This document shows, one piece after another, positions 44,561 through 55,135 of a stretch of 64,000 nucleotides of DNA; the stretch's first letter is position 1, and every line of letters starts with the position of its first letter. Source of the DNA: Myxococcus stipitatus (GTDB lineage: Bacteria; Myxococcota; Myxococcia; Myxococcales; Myxococcaceae); assembly GCF_037414475.1 (NCBI RefSeq), contig NZ_CP147913.1, forward strand, positions 8,318,501-8,382,500, written 5' to 3'. The notes beneath the pieces are model-generated. The model had not been told where the DNA came from. It saw nothing but the letters and a program-made list of their open reading frames with translations, and did no database searches. The translations under genes were made by a program, and so were the position numbers.

Positions 44561-47500
44561 ATGACGCAGAGCGAGCAGTCCACCCGGCTGAAGGTGGAGC
44601 GCGCGGGCCGTCGGCCGCCGTTGGTGCACCAGCCGCATGACGGGGTGGTGGAGCAGTCCTTCGCCCAGAAGCGGCTGTGGTTCCTCTCCCAGCTCGATGC
44701 CGGAGGGGCCTCCTACAACGCGCCTTTCGCGGCGAGATTGAAGGGGCCTCTCGATGCCCGCGCGTTGAGGGAGGCGTTCTTCGCGGTGGTGGAGCGGCAC
44801 GAGGTCCTGCGCACGACGTTCGGTGAGGAGGAGGGCCGGCCCGTTCAACGCATCCACGATGAGGCGGCGCTGGAGTGGGTGGAGGAGACGCTGGACGCAC
44901 GGGACGTCCAGGCGCGGGTGGACGCGGAGGCGCGGCGGCCGTTCGACCTGGAGCAAGGCCCGTTGTTGCGGGTGACGCTGTTGAAGGTGGCGGATGAGGA
45001 GCACGTGCTGGTGTGGGTGGTGCATCACATCGTGTTCGACGGGTGGTCGGTGGGGTTGCTGGAGAAGGAGGTGAGCGAGGAGTACGGGGCGAAGGTGAGG
45101 GGCGCGCGGAAGCTGGAGGTGCAGTACGCGGACTATGCGAGGTGGCAGGGGGAGTGGCTGACGGGGGAGGTGCTGGAGAAGCAGCTCGCGTGGTGGAAGC
45201 AGGAGCTGGCGGAGGTGCCGCGAGGGTTGGAGCTGCCGGTGGACCGCGCGCGGCCCTCGGTGCAGACCTTCCGAGGGGCCTTGAAGTGGATGCCGTTGCC
45301 GGAGGGACTGGAGGCGCGGCTGCGCGAGCTGTGCCGGAAGGAGGGCGTGACGCTGTACATGGCGCTGTTGGCGGGCTTCCAGGCGTTGCTGGCGCGCTAC
45401 AGCGGGCAGCGGGACATCGTGGTCGGCTCGCCGTTCGCGGGGCGAGGGCTGCGCGACCTGGAAGGGCTGATTGGCTTCTTCGCCAACATGCTGGCGCTGC
45501 GGACGCGGGTGGATGACGTCTCGTTCCAGGAGCTGTGCGGCCGGGTGAAGACGACGTGTCTGGGGGCCTTCGCGCACCAGGACGTGCCCTTCGAGCAGTT
45601 GGTGGATGCGCTTCAGCCGGTCCGGGACTCGAGCCGCTCACCGCTCTTCCAGGTGGCCTTCGTACTCCAGGGCGAGCCGTCCGCGGCACTGGCGCTTCCT
45701 GGGGTGGCGGCCTCGGATGTCCCGTTGGAGCCTGGGGTGTCCAAGTTCGACGTCACGCTGTTCGCGCGTGAGGGCGCTCGGGGACTGGTGACCTACTGGG
45801 AATACAATACCGACCTCTTCGACGAGGAGACGGTGTCGAGGTGGGCCGAGGGCTACGTGCGTATGCTCGAGGCCGTGGTGGCTCGGCCCGAGGTGCGGGT
45901 CTCCGAGCTCCCGCTCGTGAGCGCGGTGGAGCGTGAGCGCCTCCTGGTGGAGTGGAACGACACGGGGACGGAGTATCCGCGCGACGCGAGCATCCACGCC
46001 TTGTTCGAGGCGCAGGTGTTGCTCACGCCGGAGGCCGTCGCGGTGGAGTTCGAGGGCACTCAGCTGACCTTCGCTGAACTGAACCGGCGCGCGAATCAAC
46101 TGGCGCATCATCTGCTGCGCGTGGGGGTGGAGCCCGGGAGCCGCGTGGGGCTCTTCACCCGACGCTCGCTGGAGATGGTGGTGGCGACGCTCGGCATCCT
46201 CAAGGCCGGGGGCGCCTATGTGCCGCTCGACCCGTCCTATCCCAGCGAACGTCTGTCGTTCATGTGTGAGGACGCGGGGCTGCGGATACTGCTGGTCCAT
46301 CCCTCGTTGCGTTCGATGCTGTCGGAGTTCGGCGCCGAAGGACTCGCGCTCGAGATGTCGTGGGCGGCGTTCTCTGGCGAGCGCGAGGAGAACCCGGTGA
46401 CGGTGATTCCCTCCTTGTCGCTGGCGTATGTCATGTACACGTCCGGGTCGACGGGACGGCCCAAGGGCGTCTGCATTCCGCATCGGGGCGTGGTGCGCCT
46501 GGTGAAGGGCAGCCGCTTCGCGGAGCTGGGAGTTGGAGAGGTGGTCCTTCAGCTCGCGCCCATCTCGTTCGACGCGGCGACGTTGGAGCTGTGGGGGCCG
46601 CTGCTCAACGGCGGGAAGCTGGTGGTGTTCTCCGAGCAGGCTCCCACGGTGGAGGAGCTGGAGGCCGCGCTGGCGCGGCACGGTGTCACGGCGTTGTGGC
46701 TCACCGCGGCCCTCTTTGAACAGGTGATGGCCACACGTCCGGAGGCGCTGACTCCCGTGCGACAGCTCCTCACGGGAGGGGATGTGGTGTCCCCGGCCGC
46801 GGTACGTGCTCGGCTGGAGCGCGGTGGGCGGGTGGTGAACGGTTACGGTCCCACGGAGAACACCACGTTCACCACGACTCATTCGCTCGTGGAGTCCGTG
46901 CAGGCGGGGGCCTCGGTATCCATCGGACGGCCCATCGCGAACACGCGGGTCTACGTGTTGGATGCGGCTCTCGCGTTGGTGCCCATGGGCGTCTGGGGCG
47001 AGCTGTATACCGGAGGCGATGGGTTGGCCTGGGGCTATCACCGCCGGCCGGACCTGACGGCTGAGCGCTTCGTTCCGCATCCCTTCAGCGCGGAGCCTGG
47101 GGCCCGGCTGTATCGGACGGGAGACCGGGTGCGCTACCGGCGCGACGGGACACTCGAGTTCGCGGGCCGGTTGGATGGGCAGGTGAAGCTCCGGGGCTTT
47201 CGCATCGAGCTGGGCGAAGTGGAGTCCGTGCTCGCGCGGCATCCAGGTGTCCGAGAGGTCGTGGTCCTCGCGCGCGAGGATGGACCTGGAGGCCGCTGGC
47301 TCGTCGCGTACTTCGTGCCGTCGGACGGAGAGGGCCTCACGGTTCAAGACCTGCGGGCCCATGCACGGGCCCGGCTGCCGGAGTACATGGTGCCGTCGGC
47401 CTTCGTCGTGTTGCCCGTGTTCCCGCTCACACCCAACGGCAAGCTGGACAGGAGTGCGCTCCCTTCGCCTCGAGCGGAGGATTCGCGAGGGGGCTTCTCG

Positions 47501-50500
47501 GCGCCACTCACCGCGATGGAGCAGGTGGTGGCGGATGTGCTCGCGCCGCTCTTGGGGCTGGAGCGGATGGGGCGCGATGACCACTTCTTCGAGCTGGGAG
47601 GCCACTCGCTGCTGGCGACGCGCGCCGTGTCGAGGCTGCGCGAGGGCGTGGGGCGCGAGCTTCCGGTGCGAGTGTTGTTCGAGTCCCCCACCGTCGCGGG
47701 GCTCGCGGAGCGGCTGGAGGAGAGCCACGGAGCACAACCGCCACCGCTGACCCATCGGCCGCACGCAGGCGTGGTGGCGCAGTCCTTCGCGCAACAGCGC
47801 GTCTGGCTCACCTCACAGCTCGATACGGAAGGCGCCTCCTACAACGTCCCATTCGCGCGCCGCTTGAAGGGGGCGTTGAACGCGAGCGCGTTGAGAGAGT
47901 CGTTCATGGAGGTCGTGCGCCGGCACGAGGTCCTGCGGACGACGTTCGGCGAGGTGGAGGGGAGGCCGGTCCAGCGAATCCACGAGGACGCGGAGCTGGA
48001 GTGGGGGGAAGTCGCGGTGACGGACGGGGAGGTGATGCAACGGATTGAGGTGGAGGCGCAGCGGCCGTTCGACCTGGAGCGAGGGCCGCTGCTGAGGGTT
48101 CGGCTGTTGAAGGTGGCGGAAGAGGAACACGTGTTGGTGTGGGTGGCGCATCACATCGTGTTCGACGGGTGGTCGGTGGGCTTGTTGGAGAAGGAGTTGG
48201 GAGAAGCGTATCGGGCGAGGGCGAAGGGCGAGGCGCGGAGCGAACAGGCGCTGGAGATTCAGTACGCCGACTACGCGAGGTGGCAGCGGGAGTGGCTGAA
48301 GGGCGAGGTGCTGGAGAAGCAGTTGGCGTGGTGGAAGCGGGAGCTTGCGGGCGCGCCCCGCGTGCTGGAGCTGCCGACGGACCGGGCGAGGCCCGCGGCG
48401 CGCACGTATCGCGGCGCGCTGAAGCGGGTGGAGCTGCCTGCGGGTCTGGAGGGTCGGCTGCGGGAGCGGAGCCGGAAGGAAGGGGTGACGCTGTTCATGA
48501 CGCTGCTGGCGGGGTTCCAGGCCTTGCTGGCGCGCTACAGCGGGCAGGACGACATCGTCGTGGGGACGCCGATATCGGGGAGGAACTGGAGGCAGGTGGA
48601 GGGGCTGGTGGGGTTCTTCGCGAACACGCTGGTGATGAGGACGGAGACGGGAGGCGCGAACTTCCAGGAGTTGTTGAAGCGAGTGCGGAGGGGATGCCTG
48701 GGGGCGTATGCGCACCAGGACCTGCCCTTCGAACAGCTGGTGGATGCGCTGCAGCCCAGTCGGGACCTGAGCCGCTCTCCGCTCTTCCAGGTCATGTTCG
48801 TCATGCCTGGGGTCATGTCCCCCATGTCGTTGGAGGGGCTCCAGGTGGAGGAGCTCGACTTCGAGCCCGGGGTGTCGAAGTTCGACCTGACGCTGTTTGC
48901 GTGGGAGTCGCCTCGGGGCCTGACCACCTATTGGGAATACAACACGGAGCTCTTCGATGAAGGGACCGTGGTTCGCATGGCGGGACACTACGGCCGGCTG
49001 TTGAGCGCGGCGGTGGAGTCTCCGGAGCGGCCCATCTCCGAGCTCCCCCTTCTCGGAGACTCCGAGCGTCGGGCCCTGCTGCGGGAGTGGGGTGCCCGCC
49101 ACGACTCTACCTACGCACCGGAGCTGATGCACCGATGGGTGGAGGCCCAGGTGGTGCGCACGCCTCATGCGGAGGCGGTCTCGGATGGGACGCGCTCACT
49201 CACGTACGCGGAGCTCGATGCGCGAGCGAATCAGCTCGCGCATCACCTGGTGGCCTTGGGAGTTCCGCCCAATGGCTCGGTGGGGTTGTGTCTGGACCGG
49301 GCGGGACTCGAGATGCCCGTGGCGGTGCTGGCCACCCTCAAGGCCGGAGCGGCGTTCCTCCCGTTGGACCCGACGTGGCCCATCGAGCGCCTCACGCTCA
49401 TGTTGGAGGACACAGGCGCGCCCGTCGTGGTGGCGCAGTCACATCTGGTCTCCGCCGTGCCCTCGGGAACGGGTGCGCGGCTGTTGTGCCTGGAGGACGA
49501 GGCTCCCTCGATTGCCCGGCGCTCCACGCTCTCTCCGCGCGTGGAGGTCTCTCCAGAGACACACTGCTACTTCGTCTACACCTCCGGGAGCACGGGTCGT
49601 CCGAAGGGCATCGTCATGTCCCATCGCGCGGTGGGCAACATGCTCTGGTGGCTGCTGAAGCGGACCGTGACGCCGAAGGCCACCACGCTCCAGTTCGCGT
49701 CCCTCAACTTCGATGTCTCGTTCCAGGAGATGTTCGGGACGTGGTGCCTGGGCGGCCGCGTCCTGCTGATGACTCCGGCACTGCGTCAGGACCCGAGCGC
49801 GATGCTCCGGTACATGGTCCGCCACCGCGTGGAGCGGTTGTTCCTCCCCTTCGTCGCGCTCCAAGCATTGTGTGACGCGGCCGGGAGCGAGGAGCTGCTG
49901 CCGCCCCTGACAGAGGTCGTGACGGCGGGAGAGCAGCTCCAGGTGACGCCCGCGCTCGTGTCCTTCTTCGAGCGGCTTCCAGGATGCGTGCTGGAGAATC
50001 AATACGGCCCCTCGGAGGCGCATGTCGTCACCGCGTGGAGGGCCTCGGGGCCGCCGTCCTCCTGGCCCGCGCTTCCTCCCGTGGGTGAGCCCATCACCAA
50101 CGTGCGGCTCTACGTGCTCGACGCGAAGGGTGAGCCTTGCCCCGTGGGTGTCCCAGGTGAAGTGGGCGTGGCGGGAGCCAGCCTGGCGCATGGCTACCAT
50201 GGGCGGCCGGACCTGACCGCGGAGCGGTTCCTCCCGGACATGTCGGGCGCCGCTGTTCCAGGGGAGCGCTACTACCGCACGGGTGACAGGGCGCGCTGGC
50301 TCGCGGATGGGAACCTGGAGTTCCTGGGCCGCCTGGATGGGCAGGTGAAGTTGCGCGGGTTCCGCATCGAGCTCGGCGAAGTCGAAGTGGTGTTGCGCGC
50401 CGTGCAAGGCGTGAGGGACGCGGTGGCGGTGGTTCGCGAGGACGTGCCGGGAGACAGGCGGCTCGTGGGCTATGTCGTGTTTCAAGAGGGGCAGCGCGTG

Positions 50501-53500
50501 GACCTCGCGGACCTGCGGGCCCAGGTGCAGGTGAAGTTGCCCGAGTACATGGTGCCCTCCGCCTTCGTCGTATTGCCCGCGCTTCCGCTCGCGCCCACGG
50601 GCAAGGTGGACCGCAAGGGCCTGCCGGTGCCGCGCGTGGAATCCTCGCGGAGTGGTTACGAGGCGCCGCGCACCGCGATGGAGCGGGTGGTGGCCGAGGT
50701 CTTCGGTCCGCTGTTGGGCTTGGAGCGCGTGGGCGTGGATACCCACTTCTTCGGGCAGGGAGGTCACTCCCTGCTGGCGATGCAGGCGGTGTCGCGGCTG
50801 AAGGACGTGGTGGGGCGGGAGCTCCCGGTCCGGATGCTCTTCGAGTCACCCACCGTGGCGCAGCTCGCGGAGCACCTGGAGGATGTGCTCGAGGAGGCAC
50901 GGGATGCGCCGCCTCCGCCCCTCGTCAGCGGGCCTCACGGTGGCGCGGTGGAGCAGTCCTTCGCGCAGCAGCGGTTGTGGTTCCTCTCGCAGCTCGATGC
51001 GGGAGGCACCTCCTACAACATGCCCTTTGCGGTGAGGTTGAAGGGCCGGTTGGACACGAGTGCGTTGAGGGAGTCCTTCCGCGCGGTGGTGAAGCGGCAC
51101 GAGGTCCTGCGGACGACCTTCGGAGATGTGGAGGGAAGGCCCATCCAGCGGATCCACGAGGAGGCGGAGCTGGAATGGGGAGTGGAGGAGGTGGAGGCGA
51201 GTGAGGTGCGGGGACGGGTGGAGGAGGAGGCGAGGCGGCCGTTCGACCTGGCGCGGGGCCCTCTGCTGAAGGTGAGGTTGTTGAGGGTGGGGAAGGAAGA
51301 ACACGTGTTGGTGTGGGTGGTGCATCACATCGTGTTCGACGGGTGGTCGGTGGGCTTGTTGGAGAAGGAGCTGGGAGAGGAGTACCGGGCGAGGGTGAGA
51401 GGAGACGAGGGTGGGGAGCGCGCGTTGGAGGTTCAGTACTCGGACTACGCGAGGTGGCAGCGGGAGTGGCTGAAGGGGGGCGTCCTGGAGAAGGAGTTGG
51501 CGTGGTGGAAGCAGGAGCTGGCGGGGGCTCCCCCCGTGTTGGAGCTCCCCACCGACAAGCCACGCCCCGTGATGCAGTCCTTCAACGGGAAGCACCTCGC
51601 CGTCCACGTTCCCGCCGACCTGGCGGCCGCGTTACGGGAGCGGGGCCGGAAGGAAGGGGTGACGCTGTTCATGACGCTGCTGGCGGGGTTCCAGGCCTTG
51701 CTGGCGCGCTACAGCGGGCAGGACGACATCGTCGTGGGGACGCCGATATCGGGGAGGAACTGGAGGCAGGTGGAGGGGCTGGTGGGGTTCTTCGTGAACA
51801 CGCTGGTGATGAGGACGGAGACGGGAGGCGCGAACTTCCAGGAGTTGTTGAAGCGGGTGCGGAGGGGATGCCTGGGGGCGTATGCGCACCAGGACCTGCC
51901 CTTCGAACAGCTGGTGGATGCGCTGCAGCCTGGCCGGGACCTGAGCCGCTCTCCGCTCTTTCAGGTCATGTTCGTCATGCCGGGGCCCACGACGCCCATG
52001 GAGCTCTCCGGGCTCACGGTGGAGGAGGTGGCCTTCGAGCCGGGCATGTCGAAGTTCGACCTCACGCTCTTCGTCCGCGAGCGTCCCCACGAACTGGTGG
52101 CGTACTGGGAATACAACACGGACCTCTTCGAGGAGCAGACCGTGGCCCGGATGGCGAATCACTACCTCCGGTTGCTCCAGGCCGCGCTCACCCATCCCTC
52201 GCTGGAGGTGGCGTCGTTGCCCTTGCTCGGTGAGGCCGAGCGGCATCGGCTCCTGGTGGAGTGGAACGCCACGCAAGCCCCGCGTGCACCGGAGCCCTGT
52301 GTGAGCGTGCTCTTCGAGGCGCAGGCCGCGCGCACGCCCGGCGCGGTGGCCGTCAGCTTCGATGACCAACACCTCACCTACGCGGAGCTGAACCGGAAGG
52401 CGAACCGGCTCGCGTGGTTCTTGCGCCGGGGCGGCGTGGGGCCTGATGTGCCCGTCGGCTTGTGTGTGAGCCGTTCCCTGGACCTGGTCGTGGGCGTGCT
52501 GGGCATCCTCAAGGCCGGCGGTGCCTACGTCCCGCTCGACCCCAGCTACCCGCGTGAACGCCTGGAGTGGATGTTGCGCTCCTCGGGAGCCAGCTGGTTG
52601 GTGACGCAGGGCTCGCTCTCCGCGCTTCTTCCCGACACGGGGGCGCGAAGGCTCCTGCTCGACACGGAGGCCGCGCGCTTCGAGGCAGAAGCATTGGAGG
52701 ACCCGCCGCCGCTGGCGAGGCCGGCGTCCCTGGCGTACGTCATCTACACCTCGGGCTCCACGGGGTTGCCCAAGGGCGTGGCCATGCCGCATGGGCCGTT
52801 GCTCAACCTCGTGCGCTGGCAATTGGGCGCATCGCGGATTCCCCAGGGGCGGACGCTCCAGTTCTCCGCGATGAGCTTCGACGTGAGCTTCCAGGAGATG
52901 TTCTCCACCTGGGCCGCGGGCGGAGAGTTGGTGCTGATGCGCGAGGAGCTGCGTCTGGACGCTCAAGCGCTGCTGTCGTTGATGGACCAGCGCGGGGTCG
53001 AGCGTCTCTTTCTTCCCTTCGTCGCGCTCCAGAACCTCGCGGAGGTGGCGGACCGCGAGGGGCCGGTGCCGCACTGTCTCCGTGAGGTGGTCACCGCGGG
53101 GGAGCAACTGCGCGTGACGCCAGCCTTGCGGCGCTTCATGCGACGCTTGCCGGGGTGCGTCCTGCACAATCAATACGGACCGTCCGAAACACACGTGGTG
53201 ACGGCGCTCACGCTGGAGGGGGACCCGGAGGCGTGGCCGGACCTGCCTTCGATCGGCCGGCCCATCGCGAACGCGCGCATCCATGTGTTGGATGCGCGCA
53301 TGGGCCCCGTTCCCCTGGGGGTGCCGGGCGAACTGTACGTAGGCGGCGAGATGCTGGCTCGCGGCTACCTGCATCGCCCTGACCTGACCTTGGAGCGCTT
53401 CGTCGCGGACCCGCTCGAGACCGAGTCCGGGGCTCGCCTGTACCGAACAGGCGACTTCGCGCGCTACCTGCCCGATGGAACCCTCGAGTTCCTGGGGCGG

Positions 53501-54886
53501 AGGGACGCACAGGTGAAGGTGCGTGGCTATCGCATCGAGCTTGCGGAGATCGAAGCCGTGCTCGCGCGGCATCCCTCGCTGAAGGACTGCGTGGTGGAGG
53601 CGATGCAAGATGGCTCGGGCCTCTCCCGACTGGTGGCCTATGTCGTCGCCGCGCGCGGCGAGCTCCCTCCGGCACGTGAGCTGCGCGACTTCCTCAAGCA
53701 GCACTTGCCCGAGTACATGGTGCCCGGTCACTTCATGCCGTTGGAGTCCTTGCCCCTGTCGCCCAGCGGCAAGGTCAATCGTCGCGCGCTTCCGGCTCCC
53801 GTCATCGAAAGGGAAGGGCGAGAGACGCGCGCCGCGCCTCGCTCGTCACTGGAGCTCCAGCTCGTGCGCGCCTGGGAGGAGACGCTGGGCGTGCACCCCG
53901 TGGGCATCCGCGACGACTTCTTCGAACTGGGCGGACACTCCCTGCTCGCGGTGCGCCTGCTCGGACGGATTCGCGAGCTGACGGGACGGACGCTGCCCGT
54001 GGCCGCGCTCTTCCAGGGCGCGACGGTGGAGCACCTCGCGAAGTGGCTCGCGCGTGAGCCAGGGCCGCACTCGACACGGGTGGAGCTGCGAAGAGGCAGG
54101 ACGAAGCGCCCCTTCTTCTGCGTGCACCCCGTGGGAGGAACCGTGCTCGCCTATGCGGAGCTCGCGCACTTGCAGGAGCGCGACCAGCCCTTCTTCGGCT
54201 TGCAAGCGCCAGGGCTTGATGGCGAGGCGACGCCGCTCGACAGCGTGGAGGCACTGGCGGCCCACCACCTCCAGGTGATTCGCGCCGTGCAGCCCCGAGG
54301 CCCCTACCTCCTCGGCGGGTGGTCCATGGGCGGCACGCTCGCCTTCGAGATGGCGCAGCAGCTTCGAGAAAAGGGCGACGAGGTGGAGCTGCTGGTCCTC
54401 ATCGACACCTACGCCCGCCCGGGGCCGGTCGATGCGGAGTGGTTGGAGCCCGAGCGCCTGGGCTCGCTCTTCTTCAAGGACCTGCTGCGCGCGGCGGGCG
54501 CGGAGCTCCCGTTCTCCGAAGAGGAGCTCGCGCGGATGCCCGCGGACGTGGTGCTGCGAGAGCTGGAGAAGGCGGGACGCGCGGCGGCGGCGTTGCCAGA
54601 AGCGGGACTCTCCGCGCTGCGCGCCGTGTTCGAGTCCAACCTCCGGGCCGCCTGGCGCTATGTGCCTCGGCCCTACACGGGGGCGCTGCTCTCGCTCGAG
54701 TCGAGCGAGTCACCGCGTCCCCACGAATGGGAACACCTGGCGAGGGGCGGCGTGCAGGTGCACACGCTCCCGGGTGACCACTACGCCTTGCTGCGTCCTC
54801 CAGGTGTGCAGCAGCTCGCGGCGATTCTGCGCGAGGCCCTGGCGCGCTTCCACGCGGGCGCCCGTCCTCGGAGCGCGTCCGCATGA
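44561..54886 (+). CDS. Trimodular nonribosomal peptide synthetase, C-A-T-C-A-T-C-A-T-TE
   Basis: 3441 residues from the ATG at 44561 (GAGG six bases upstream; a longer frame starts at 44516). All three condensation domains keep HHIVFDG (about 155, 1196, 2255). Adenylation cores YTSGSTG are at about 625, 1672 and 2728; carrier sites GGHSL at about 1013, 2067 and 3124; thioesterase GWSMG at about 3253. Pocket residues read in GrsA numbering: A1 D-A-L-W-L-G-G-T-F (valine-like), A2 and A3 both D-V-Q-F-V-A-Q-V-V (close to the proline code DVQLIAHVV). There is no epimerisation or methylation domain. The first module opens with a C domain, so the peptide is probably N-acylated or receives an upstream unit. 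A tripeptide core of the type Val-Pro/Pip-Pro/Pip, released by the TE, is the inferred product. Confidence 0.95.
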   Translation: MTQSEQSTRLKVERAGRRPPLVHQPHDGVVEQSFAQKRLWFLSQLDAGGASYNAPFAARLKGPLDARALREAFFAVVERHEVLRTTFGEEEGRPVQRIHDEAALEWVEETLDARDVQARVDAEARRPFDLEQGPLLRVTLLKVADEEHVLVWVVHHIVFDGWSVGLLEKEVSEEYGAKVRGARKLEVQYADYARWQGEWLTGEVLEKQLAWWKQELAEVPRGLELPVDRARPSVQTFRGALKWMPLPEGLEARLRELCRKEGVTLYMALLAGFQALLARYSGQRDIVVGSPFAGRGLRDLEGLIGFFANMLALRTRVDDVSFQELCGRVKTTCLGAFAHQDVPFEQLVDALQPVRDSSRSPLFQVAFVLQGEPSAALALPGVAASDVPLEPGVSKFDVTLFAREGARGLVTYWEYNTDLFDEETVSRWAEGYVRMLEAVVARPEVRVSELPLVSAVERERLLVEWNDTGTEYPRDASIHALFEAQVLLTPEAVAVEFEGTQLTFAELNRRANQLAHHLLRVGVEPGSRVGLFTRRSLEMVVATLGILKAGGAYVPLDPSYPSERLSFMCEDAGLRILLVHPSLRSMLSEFGAEGLALEMSWAAFSGEREENPVTVIPSLSLAYVMYTSGSTGRPKGVCIPHRGVVRLVKGSRFAELGVGEVVLQLAPISFDAATLELWGPLLNGGKLVVFSEQAPTVEELEAALARHGVTALWLTAALFEQVMATRPEALTPVRQLLTGGDVVSPAAVRARLERGGRVVNGYGPTENTTFTTTHSLVESVQAGASVSIGRPIANTRVYVLDAALALVPMGVWGELYTGGDGLAWGYHRRPDLTAERFVPHPFSAEPGARLYRTGDRVRYRRDGTLEFAGRLDGQVKLRGFRIELGEVESVLARHPGVREVVVLAREDGPGGRWLVAYFVPSDGEGLTVQDLRAHARARLPEYMVPSAFVVLPVFPLTPNGKLDRSALPSPRAEDSRGGFSAPLTAMEQVVADVLAPLLGLERMGRDDHFFELGGHSLLATRAVSRLREGVGRELPVRVLFESPTVAGLAERLEESHGAQPPPLTHRPHAGVVAQSFAQQRVWLTSQLDTEGASYNVPFARRLKGALNASALRESFMEVVRRHEVLRTTFGEVEGRPVQRIHEDAELEWGEVAVTDGEVMQRIEVEAQRPFDLERGPLLRVRLLKVAEEEHVLVWVAHHIVFDGWSVGLLEKELGEAYRARAKGEARSEQALEIQYADYARWQREWLKGEVLEKQLAWWKRELAGAPRVLELPTDRARPAARTYRGALKRVELPAGLEGRLRERSRKEGVTLFMTLLAGFQALLARYSGQDDIVVGTPISGRNWRQVEGLVGFFANTLVMRTETGGANFQELLKRVRRGCLGAYAHQDLPFEQLVDALQPSRDLSRSPLFQVMFVMPGVMSPMSLEGLQVEELDFEPGVSKFDLTLFAWESPRGLTTYWEYNTELFDEGTVVRMAGHYGRLLSAAVESPERPISELPLLGDSERRALLREWGARHDSTYAPELMHRWVEAQVVRTPHAEAVSDGTRSLTYAELDARANQLAHHLVALGVPPNGSVGLCLDRAGLEMPVAVLATLKAGAAFLPLDPTWPIERLTLMLEDTGAPVVVAQSHLVSAVPSGTGARLLCLEDEAPSIARRSTLSPRVEVSPETHCYFVYTSGSTGRPKGIVMSHRAVGNMLWWLLKRTVTPKATTLQFASLNFDVSFQEMFGTWCLGGRVLLMTPALRQDPSAMLRYMVRHRVERLFLPFVALQALCDAAGSEELLPPLTEVVTAGEQLQVTPALVSFFERLPGCVLENQYGPSEAHVVTAWRASGPPSSWPALPPVGEPITNVRLYVLDAKGEPCPVGVPGEVGVAGASLAHGYHGRPDLTAERFLPDMSGAAVPGERYYRTGDRARWLADGNLEFLGRLDGQVKLRGFRIELGEVEVVLRAVQGVRDAVAVVREDVPGDRRLVGYVVFQEGQRVDLADLRAQVQVKLPEYMVPSAFVVLPALPLAPTGKVDRKGLPVPRVESSRSGYEAPRTAMERVVAEVFGPLLGLERVGVDTHFFGQGGHSLLAMQAVSRLKDVVGRELPVRMLFESPTVAQLAEHLEDVLEEARDAPPPPLVSGPHGGAVEQSFAQQRLWFLSQLDAGGTSYNMPFAVRLKGRLDTSALRESFRAVVKRHEVLRTTFGDVEGRPIQRIHEEAELEWGVEEVEASEVRGRVEEEARRPFDLARGPLLKVRLLRVGKEEHVLVWVVHHIVFDGWSVGLLEKELGEEYRARVRGDEGGERALEVQYSDYARWQREWLKGGVLEKELAWWKQELAGAPPVLELPTDKPRPVMQSFNGKHLAVHVPADLAAALRERGRKEGVTLFMTLLAGFQALLARYSGQDDIVVGTPISGRNWRQVEGLVGFFVNTLVMRTETGGANFQELLKRVRRGCLGAYAHQDLPFEQLVDALQPGRDLSRSPLFQVMFVMPGPTTPMELSGLTVEEVAFEPGMSKFDLTLFVRERPHELVAYWEYNTDLFEEQTVARMANHYLRLLQAALTHPSLEVASLPLLGEAERHRLLVEWNATQAPRAPEPCVSVLFEAQAARTPGAVAVSFDDQHLTYAELNRKANRLAWFLRRGGVGPDVPVGLCVSRSLDLVVGVLGILKAGGAYVPLDPSYPRERLEWMLRSSGASWLVTQGSLSALLPDTGARRLLLDTEAARFEAEALEDPPPLARPASLAYVIYTSGSTGLPKGVAMPHGPLLNLVRWQLGASRIPQGRTLQFSAMSFDVSFQEMFSTWAAGGELVLMREELRLDAQALLSLMDQRGVERLFLPFVALQNLAEVADREGPVPHCLREVVTAGEQLRVTPALRRFMRRLPGCVLHNQYGPSETHVVTALTLEGDPEAWPDLPSIGRPIANARIHVLDARMGPVPLGVPGELYVGGEMLARGYLHRPDLTLERFVADPLETESGARLYRTGDFARYLPDGTLEFLGRRDAQVKVRGYRIELAEIEAVLARHPSLKDCVVEAMQDGSGLSRLVAYVVAARGELPPARELRDFLKQHLPEYMVPGHFMPLESLPLSPSGKVNRRALPAPVIEREGRETRAAPRSSLELQLVRAWEETLGVHPVGIRDDFFELGGHSLLAVRLLGRIRELTGRTLPVAALFQGATVEHLAKWLAREPGPHSTRVELRRGRTKRPFFCVHPVGGTVLAYAELAHLQERDQPFFGLQAPGLDGEATPLDSVEALAAHHLQVIRAVQPRGPYLLGGWSMGGTLAFEMAQQLREKGDEVELLVLIDTYARPGPVDAEWLEPERLGSLFFKDLLRAAGAELPFSEEELARMPADVVLRELEKAGRAAAALPEAGLSALRAVFESNLRAAWRYVPRPYTGALLSLESSESPRPHEWEHLARGGVQVHTLPGDHYALLRPPGVQQLAAILREALARFHAGARPRSASA
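48471..48807 (+). repeat. Near-identical C-domain repeat, copy 1 (module 2)
   Basis: 337 bp matching 51645-51981 with about six differences by eye (about 98 percent), far closer than the flanking parts of the two C domains. It codes for the C-domain core after the second helix bundle, including the YSGQDDIVVGTPISGR segment. Confidence 0.85.
51645..51981 (+). repeat. Near-identical C-domain repeat, copy 2 (module 3)
   Basis: Partner of 48471-48807, offset 3174 bp in the same orientation. The upstream boundary is sharp: just before it the two C domains differ strongly in sequence. This suggests gene conversion between modules 2 and 3. Confidence 0.85.
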
Positions 54887-55135
54887 AACCTGGGACGTCG
54901 CGGGTGCATCGACTCGGTACGTCACGACCGCGGCACCGCTGGGATTCATGTTCTGAAATAGCTGAGAAATGTGGCCTTGCTGCATTCGCGTGCCTTCCTT
55001 GGCTTGTCTTGACGAGGGCGGGGAAGGCTCACAGACTGCACGCGCCTAGGACTCAGCGAGGGGGCGCGGAGTTGAACGCCTCAGGTCCCCGTTTCCGTCA
55101 GCGAAAGCGCCGGCGGTTGGAGGAGGAGCAAGGGC

